Part shown: in pieces, positions 59,310 to 64,000 of the stretch
Layout of the letters: every line of letters begins with the position of its first letter
Position numbering within the stretch: position 1 is the first letter of the stretch
DNA from: Saccharopolyspora endophytica
Lineage (GTDB): Bacteria > Actinomycetota > Actinomycetes > Mycobacteriales > Pseudonocardiaceae
Length of the DNA: 64,000 nt
Assembly (NCBI RefSeq): GCF_018070075.1
Contig: NZ_JAGPXE010000004.1
Location: 372,001 to 436,000, forward strand
Reading direction: 5' to 3'
Program-made: the position numbers and the translations under genes
The notes under the pieces: generated by a model
Told to the model about the DNA's origin: nothing
The model's input: only the letters and a program-made list of their open reading frames with translations
Databases searched by the model: none

Positions 59310-59962
59310 CCGTAGTTGAAAAAGGCCCCCTCTGCTAGCCGTCGCTTGTCCTCCGCCGCGACGTCGACGTTCGGCGGTGAGAGCAAGAACACCCGGTTGG
59401 TGACCTTCTCGATCGAACCCCGCATCGCGAACGCCAGACCTGCGGCGAAGTCGACCAGACGCTTCGCGTCGGCCTCCTCCATCTCGGTCAGGTTCATGAT
59501 CACCGGCGTGCCGTCTCGGTACTGCTCGCCGATGGTCCGCGCTTCGCTGTAGCTGCGCGGATGCAGAGTTGTGATCTTACTCAAGTTGAACTGAGTACCA
59601 GTGTCGGTCACCGCCCGCAGACGCGAAACGCTGTCACTTCGCGGCTGATCGTTGGGCAGAGTGCTGCGCGACGGCGTCTCGGACGCCCACTGCCGCCGCG
59701 GTCGCGGCGGCTCGCGGAACTCCTCGGCGTAGGACTCGGTCTCCGCGTCGGCTTGAAAACCGCCGCGGGTGCCCGCCGACCTGCGCCGGGGCACTCCCCG
59801 GTCTTCGTCGTACGCGGCCCGGTCGCTGTAGGTCGGACGGGAGTCGTACGCAGGACGATCATCGTCGTACCGCTCGCGGTAGGCGATCTCGTCCTCGTAC
59901 TCGTCCACCTCGTCGGCCGGGACCATGCCGAAGTAGGCCTTCAACTTGTGCAGAGCGCTCAT
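59306..59962 (-). CDS. sepF: cell division protein SepF
   Basis: 218 residues. N-terminal amphipathic membrane anchor MSALHKLKAYFGMVPADE, an acidic/tyrosine-rich linker (YEDEIAYRERYDDDRP), then the SepF core KITTLHPRSYSEARTIGEQ, VIMNLTEMEEADAKRLVDFA and GLAFAMRGSIEKVTNRVFLLSP that binds FtsZ. I used the ATG at 59962, with AGGAAGG 7-8 nt upstream; other Met starts lie immediately before. Confidence 0.95.
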   Translation of the reverse strand: MSALHKLKAYFGMVPADEVDEYEDEIAYRERYDDDRPAYDSRPTYSDRAAYDEDRGVPRRRSAGTRGGFQADAETESYAEEFREPPRPRRQWASETPSRSTLPNDQPRSDSVSRLRAVTDTGTQFNLSKITTLHPRSYSEARTIGEQYRDGTPVIMNLTEMEEADAKRLVDFAAGLAFAMRGSIEKVTNRVFLLSPPNVDVAAEDKRRLAEGAFFNYG

Positions 59963-60033
59963 CGGCATGCCCTTCCTCTGCGGCTCCCTGACACCGAGCA
60001 CGAGGTGGCCGGCCTTCGACCCCCTTTTGACGG

Positions 60034-60768
60034 CTACGGCGAGGTTAACCGCCGCCCGCCGAGCAGCGCGGTTCCGACACGCACCCTGGTCGAGCCGTGG
60101 GCAACGGCACTTTCCAGGTCACCGGACATCCCCGCCGACACATCCACAGCTTCCGGGTGATCAACGCGCAAACGCTCGGAGATCGACAAAAGTGTGTCGA
60201 ACGACACATTCGCATCGCCGCCGAGCGGAGCGACTGCCATCACTCCCCGCAACCGAAGATCGCTCGTTCGCGTGATCATGTCGGCGAGTCGGGGAACGTC
60301 CTCCGGCGCGCAGCCGCCCCTGCCGGTGGTTCCGTCCAGGCTGACCTGCACCAACACGTCCAAAGGGCGCTCCCGCTCGCCGGTTTCGAGGGCGTTGGTG
60401 GTGGCGCGGGAAAGCGCTTCGGCGAGCCGTTCGCTGTCTACCGACTCGACGACGTCCGCCCAGCGGGCCACCGCGCGAGCCTTGTTCCGCTGCAACTGAC
60501 CGACCATGTGCCAGCGCCGCGCGGCCTGCGGCCGGAGCTCGGCGAACTCCGAGACCTTGCCGCGCGCCTCCTGCTCCCGGTTCTCGGCGAAGGACGACAG
60601 CCCGAGATCGGAGAGAAGAGCCACATCGGACGCGGGGAAGGTCTTGGTCACAGCGAGCAGCTCGACGCCCTCCGGGGACCGGCCGGCGGCGTGGCACGCC
60701 TTCGCCAAGCGCTCCCGGACCTCCGCCAGCGACTCGGCCAGCTCCGCACGACGCTCTTCGGGCGTCAC
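60034..60768 (-). CDS. yggS: PLP homeostasis protein (YggS/PLPBP)
   Basis: 244 residues, alanine-racemase-like barrel without the second domain. The PLP lysine is in LLAVTKTFPASD; LSSFAENREQEARGK and WHMVGQLQRNKAR follow; the phosphate loop is LRLRGVMAVAPLGGD and SAGMSGDLESAVAHGSTRVRVGTALLGGR. GTG start overlaps the pgeF stop. Conserved between pgeF and sepF. Confidence 0.95.
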   Translation of the reverse strand: MTPEERRAELAESLAEVRERLAKACHAAGRSPEGVELLAVTKTFPASDVALLSDLGLSSFAENREQEARGKVSEFAELRPQAARRWHMVGQLQRNKARAVARWADVVESVDSERLAEALSRATTNALETGERERPLDVLVQVSLDGTTGRGGCAPEDVPRLADMITRTSDLRLRGVMAVAPLGGDANVSFDTLLSISERLRVDHPEAVDVSAGMSGDLESAVAHGSTRVRVGTALLGGRRLTSP

Positions 60769-61478
60769 GACTGCTCGTCCATCCAGATCACCGAGGCGAA
60801 GCGCCCGGTCTTGCCGTTGTCGCGGCGGTGGCTGAACAGCTCCCGGGTCTCCACGGTGCAGCGCGGGTCGACGCCGATCTTGGCGATGCCGACCTGCGCG
60901 AGCTGCTCGAACAACCCGGCCCGCAGGTCGAGCCCGGTGGTGCCCTTGCGGGTCTTGCAGGCGCTGCCCGGAAGGTGTTCCTCCACATCGGCCTGCATCT
61001 CCGGCGGCACCTCGTAGCAGGCACCGCAGGCCGCGGGCCCGATCAGGGCCTCCACCCGGTCGAGCTGCGCACCGGCCTCGCGCATCGACTTCAGCGCCGC
61101 CGGAAGGACTCCCACGCGCGCGCCCACGCGCCCGGCGTGCACCGCGGAGATCACCCCGGCCTCCGGGTCGCCCAGCAACACCGGAACGCAGTCGGCGGTC
61201 AGGGCGACCAGCGCGAGCCCCGGCTGAGCCGTCACGAGCGCGTCGGAGGCCTCCACCGCCGCCGGCTGCGGGCCGTCCACGACGGTCGCGGTGCGGCCGT
61301 GGATCTGCTCCATCCACACGAGGTGGTCCTCGGGCAGGCCGATCCCCTCCGCCAGCTTGCGCGTGTTGGCCGCGAGCGCCTCCGGCGCGTCGCCGACCCT
61401 GCCGCCGAGGTTGAAGGAGTCGAACGGAGCCTTGGAGCTACCGCCCTCCCGCGTGGTGGTCACGCGCCGAATCCGCAC
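60765..61478 (-). CDS. pgeF: PgeF/YlmD-type multicopper-like (LACC1 family) protein
   Basis: 237 residues. TTREGGSSKAPFDSFNLGGRVGD, WMEQIHGRTATVVDG, ALTADCVPVLLGDPEAGVISAVHAGRVG (metal-binding Cys/His region) and IGPAACGACYEV. The family includes polyphenol oxidase/purine nucleoside phosphorylase-type enzymes linked to peptidoglycan and nucleoside repair. I used the GTG at 61478 with AGGAGG upstream; a longer frame (to 61511) lies in the ftsZ terminator. Confidence 0.93.
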   Translation of the reverse strand: MRIRRVTTTREGGSSKAPFDSFNLGGRVGDAPEALAANTRKLAEGIGLPEDHLVWMEQIHGRTATVVDGPQPAAVEASDALVTAQPGLALVALTADCVPVLLGDPEAGVISAVHAGRVGARVGVLPAALKSMREAGAQLDRVEALIGPAACGACYEVPPEMQADVEEHLPGSACKTRKGTTGLDLRAGLFEQLAQVGIAKIGVDPRCTVETRELFSHRRDNGKTGRFASVIWMDEQS

Positions 61479-61493
61479 TTGCCCAGCCTCCTG

Positions 61494-61539
61494 AAAAAGA
61501 AAAATCGACACCGGGAACCCGCGGTCCCCGGTGTCGATT
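61494..61539 (-). terminator. intrinsic terminator after ftsZ
   Basis: On the minus strand AATCGACACCGGG (61539-61527) pairs with CCCGGTGTCGATT (61515-61503), followed by TTTCTTTTT. The U-tract ends two bases before the AGGAGG of pgeF. Confidence 0.88.
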
Positions 61540-61551
61540 CTCGCTCATGCG

Positions 61552-63003
61552 TCAGCGCCGCATGAACGGCGGAATGTCGACGTCGTCGTCGGTGTCGTCA
61601 CCCACCGGCACGGCGCGGTTCGGCAGCCCACCGGGGCGCGAGGCGCCGGTGGAGTGCGTCGGGTAACCGCTGCTGGGGCGACCGGGCACCGACACGCCCT
61701 GCTGCCCGGTGGCCGAACCGTCGCTGCCGTAGGACCGCGGCTGCGGGCTCTGCGGCTGGCTCGGCTGCGGGCTCTGCTGCTGGAAACCGGTCTGCTGCGG
61801 CGTGGTCGGCTGCTGCGGAGCCGCCGGGGGTTGCTGCTCGGTCTGCGGAGCCGCCGGAGCCGGTGCGGGCGCCGACTGCTGGACCGGCTGAGCCGGCGCC
61901 GGCTGCGCGGGCGCCGGAGCGCTCGGCTGGGCCGGGGCGGCCTGCTGGGTCTCGGTGCTCTCCGGGGCAGCGGGCTTCTCGGCCTTCGGCGCGGGCGCCT
62001 CGGCCTCCTCGCTGCGACCGCCGACGCGCGTCGGCTCGAGCTTCTTGTGCGTCGGCGTGCCGGAGTCGAACCCGGCGGCGATCACCGTGACCCGGACCTC
62101 GTCGCCGAGCGAGTCGTCGATGACCGTACCGAAGATGATGTTGGCCTCGGGGTGCGCGGACTCCTGGACCAGCGACGCCGACTCGTTGATCTCGAACAGG
62201 CCGAGATCCGAACCGCCCGCTATGGCCAGCAGCACTCCGTGGGCGCCTTCCATCGACGCCTCCAGCAGCGGCGAGTTGATCGCCTTCTGCGCGGCTTCGA
62301 CGGCTCTGCCATCACCCCTCGCCGAGCCGATGCCCATCAAGGCGCTGCCCGCTCCGGACATGACGCTCTTGACGTCGGCGAAGTCGAGGTTGATCAGGCC
62401 CGGCGTGGTGATCAGGTCGGTGATGCCCTGGACACCGGAGAGCAGGACCTCGTCGGCCGAGCGGAAGGCGTCCATCAGGCTCACGCCGATGTCGCCGAGC
62501 TGCAGCAGCCGGTCGTTCGGGATGACGATCAGGGTGTCGCAGCAGTCGCGCAGCTCCTTGATGCCCTGTTCGGCCTGGGACGCGCGGCGCTTGCCCTCGA
62601 AGGAGAACGGCCGGGTGACCACACCGATGGTCAGCGCACCGAGCTTGCGCGCGATGTTGGCGACCACCGGGGCGCCACCGGTTCCGGTGCCACCGCCTTC
62701 ACCGGCGGTCACGAACACCATGTCGGCGCCCTTGAGGACCTCTTCGATCTCCTCGGCGTGATCCTCGGCGGCCTTGTGACCGACCTCCGGCGCCGCACCG
62801 GCACCGAGACCGCGAGTGAGCTCGCGCCCGATGTCGAGCTTGACGTCGGCATCGGACATCAGCAGGGCCTGCGCGTCGGTGTTCACCGCGATGAACTCAA
62901 CACCTTTGAGCCCGACCTCGATCATGCGGTTCACGGCGTTGACGCCGCCGCCACCGATGCCGACGACTTTGATCACCGCGAGATAGTTGTGCGGGGGCGT
63001 CAT
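61552..63003 (-). CDS. ftsZ: cell division GTPase FtsZ
   Basis: 483 residues. [16 protein letters not shown], the tubulin signature [14 protein letters not shown]7 loop region [15 protein letters not shown], and the C-terminal SepF/FtsA-type tail [10 protein letters not shown] long Ala/Pro/Gln-rich linker ([18 protein letters not shown]) is present, typical of actinobacteria. ATG start with GGAAGG upstream. Usually preceded by ftsQ; here an unrelated SDR is divergent. Confidence 0.97.
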   Translation of the reverse strand: MTPPHNYLAVIKVVGIGGGGVNAVNRMIEVGLKGVEFIAVNTDAQALLMSDADVKLDIGRELTRGLGAGAAPEVGHKAAEDHAEEIEEVLKGADMVFVTAGEGGGTGTGGAPVVANIARKLGALTIGVVTRPFSFEGKRRASQAEQGIKELRDCCDTLIVIPNDRLLQLGDIGVSLMDAFRSADEVLLSGVQGITDLITTPGLINLDFADVKSVMSGAGSALMGIGSARGDGRAVEAAQKAINSPLLEASMEGAHGVLLAIAGGSDLGLFEINESASLVQESAHPEANIIFGTVIDDSLGDEVRVTVIAAGFDSGTPTHKKLEPTRVGGRSEEAEAPAPKAEKPAAPESTETQQAAPAQPSAPAPAQPAPAQPVQQSAPAPAPAAPQTEQQPPAAPQQPTTPQQTGFQQQSPQPSQPQSPQPRSYGSDGSATGQQGVSVPGRPSSGYPTHSTGASRPGGLPNRAVPVGDDTDDDVDIPPFMRR

Positions 63004-63492
63004 CGGATCCGCCTTCCTGATCGTGGCTGGTGTGCTCTCTGCATCGACCGCCGGGACGGCCGCTGAGCCGGTGCCGCCGATGCGGCTCCCCCTGGTCGTC
63101 GGCGCGGGATTCGACGTGCATCCGACCCCGTGCCCGGTCCGGACCGTAGGCGCGATCGCACCCCTGCGTCCAGCAGCCACGCCGGTTTCGGCAGCAGCAG
63201 TTCTGTGCTGTGCACCTCGTCGTTCCGCCCGACGTCATCCGTGTTGCTCAGCGGGTCCGCCCGTTGCCGCAGCGAGCCCAGTTTCTCGTTCCTCCCCTTG
63301 CGATGACCGCGTCCGCGAACGTGATCACCACAACGAACACCGTACCTGGCCATCCGCTCACCCGGTTGAGGCAGTCGCGATTCCACAACGGGCTTCTTCG
63401 CAGCGGACAGCGCCGGGGAATCCGGACTGCAGGTGTCTGGATTGGCTGCGACCGTCTCCGCTCGCGGGCAACGAGACGTCAGGAAGGAAGCC
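63004..63492. other. 489-nt gap between ftsZ and the SDR gene
   Basis: It contains the promoter and leader regions of two divergent genes; no credible ORF, repeat or RNA gene was seen. In most actinobacteria ftsQ would end here. Confidence 0.6.
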
Positions 63493-64000
63493 ATGGCAGC
63501 GGATCTGCGAGACAGGGTCGTGTTGGTCGCCGGTGCGACGCGGGGAGCCGGACGCGGGATCGCGGTGGAGCTCGGCGCGGCGGGCGCGACGGTGTACTGC
63601 ACCGGGCGCACGACACGCACCCAGCGCTCGGACTACGACCGCCCGGAGACCATTGAGGACACCGCCGAGAGGGTCACGCGCGCCGGCGGGACGGGCATCG
63701 CCGTCCGGGTCGACCACACCGTCCCGGACGAGGTCCGGGACCTGGTGCGCCGCGTGGAGTCCGAGCAGGGGCGGCTCGACGTCCTGGTCAACGACCTCGG
63801 CGGCGAGCACCTGATGGACTGGAACAAGCCGATCTGGGAGCAGGACCTGACCAAGGGCCTGCAACGGCTGCGCACCGGCATCGAGGCCCACATGATCACC
63901 AGCCACTTCGCGCTCGGCCTGCTGAGCAGGCGCGCGGGCGGACTGGTCGTGGAGCTCACCGACGGCACGGCCGAGGTGAACGAGCGGTTCTACCGCAACG
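63493..64000 (+). CDS. short-chain dehydrogenase/reductase, N-terminal part (runs off window)
   Basis: 169 residues before the right edge. NAD(P) motif VVLVAGATRGAGRGIAVELGAAGATVYCTGR (variant TGxxxGxG), and LDVLVNDLGG in place of the usual NNAG. The substrate is unknown. ATG at 63493 with AGGAAGGAAG upstream; it runs away from ftsZ. Confidence 0.9.
   Translation, partial: MAADLRDRVVLVAGATRGAGRGIAVELGAAGATVYCTGRTTRTQRSDYDRPETIEDTAERVTRAGGTGIAVRVDHTVPDEVRDLVRRVESEQGRLDVLVNDLGGEHLMDWNKPIWEQDLTKGLQRLRTGIEAHMITSHFALGLLSRRAGGLVVELTDGTAEVNERFYRN

Noticed and set aside
61504..61551. A longer pgeF start at 61511.
   Set aside because: The extension lies in the terminator hairpin and lacks an SD, while a perfect AGGAGG precedes the GTG at 61478.

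Overview
The window is GC-rich actinobacterial chromosome. Lineage evidence: the bifunctional PriA-type HisA, the ftsZ-pgeF-yggS-sepF-yggT-wag31 order, an AftA-type arabinofuranosyltransferase (arabinogalactan wall) and a translational ileS T-box. I infer a Pseudonocardiaceae member such as a Saccharopolyspora-like organism; the genus is an inference. Almost everything is housekeeping or ordinary accessory gene content. No rRNA, tRNA or CRISPR array was seen.

Layout. 1-4.7 kb: trpE, a Trp-operon membrane protein, a 30-codon ORF, trpC, trpB and trpA (cut by the window edge), all on the minus strand. 5.5-20.1 kb: histidine genes hisD-hisC-hisB, hisH, priA, hisF-hisI, all on the minus strand. 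They are interrupted by a secreted peptidase, a SoxR/split-transketolase pair, and a dicarboxylate transporter with its two-component system. 20.6-29 kb: secreted carboxypeptidase, membrane proteins, a decayed IS200/IS605-type tnpB with a tiny ribbon-helix-helix gene, and a five-gene peptide/nickel-type ABC importer. 29.2-33.7 kb: a GntR-controlled catabolic cluster (DUF2848, MHS transporter, nitrilase) and a CPBP protease. 33.9-38.1 kb: nadABC with a divergent NrtR regulator. 38-45.7 kb: LON-domain protein, envelope proteins, AftA and two tandem P450s. 45.8-57.6 kb: dnaE, rluD, lspA, a class V aminotransferase, and ileS with its T-box leader. 57.6-63 kb: division and envelope cluster wag31-yggT-sepF-yggS-pgeF-ftsZ. 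An SDR gene runs off the right edge.

The least expected content is between the genes. Three unrelated families of structured repeats occupy intergenic gaps. Family A has four copies of about 150-170 bp; the arms of its long stem differ between copies but stay complementary, and two smaller hairpins also show paired changes. Family B consists of paired 22-bp perfect palindromes at a fixed 38-bp pitch, at four loci. Family C consists of 16-bp palindromes at an exact 24-bp pitch, at two loci. None is explained by the genes beside it, and I do not recognise any of them as a named element.

Regulation visible in sequence: a MerR/SoxR-type promoter (19-bp spacer containing a sox-box-like dyad) drives the split transketolase. 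A palindrome enclosing a perfect TATAAT lies between nrtR and nadA. GntR-type operators flank the DUF2848/transporter/nitrilase cluster. A T-box precedes ileS, and a textbook U-tract terminator follows ftsZ. Many operons use 4-bp ATGA/GTGA overlaps (translational coupling).
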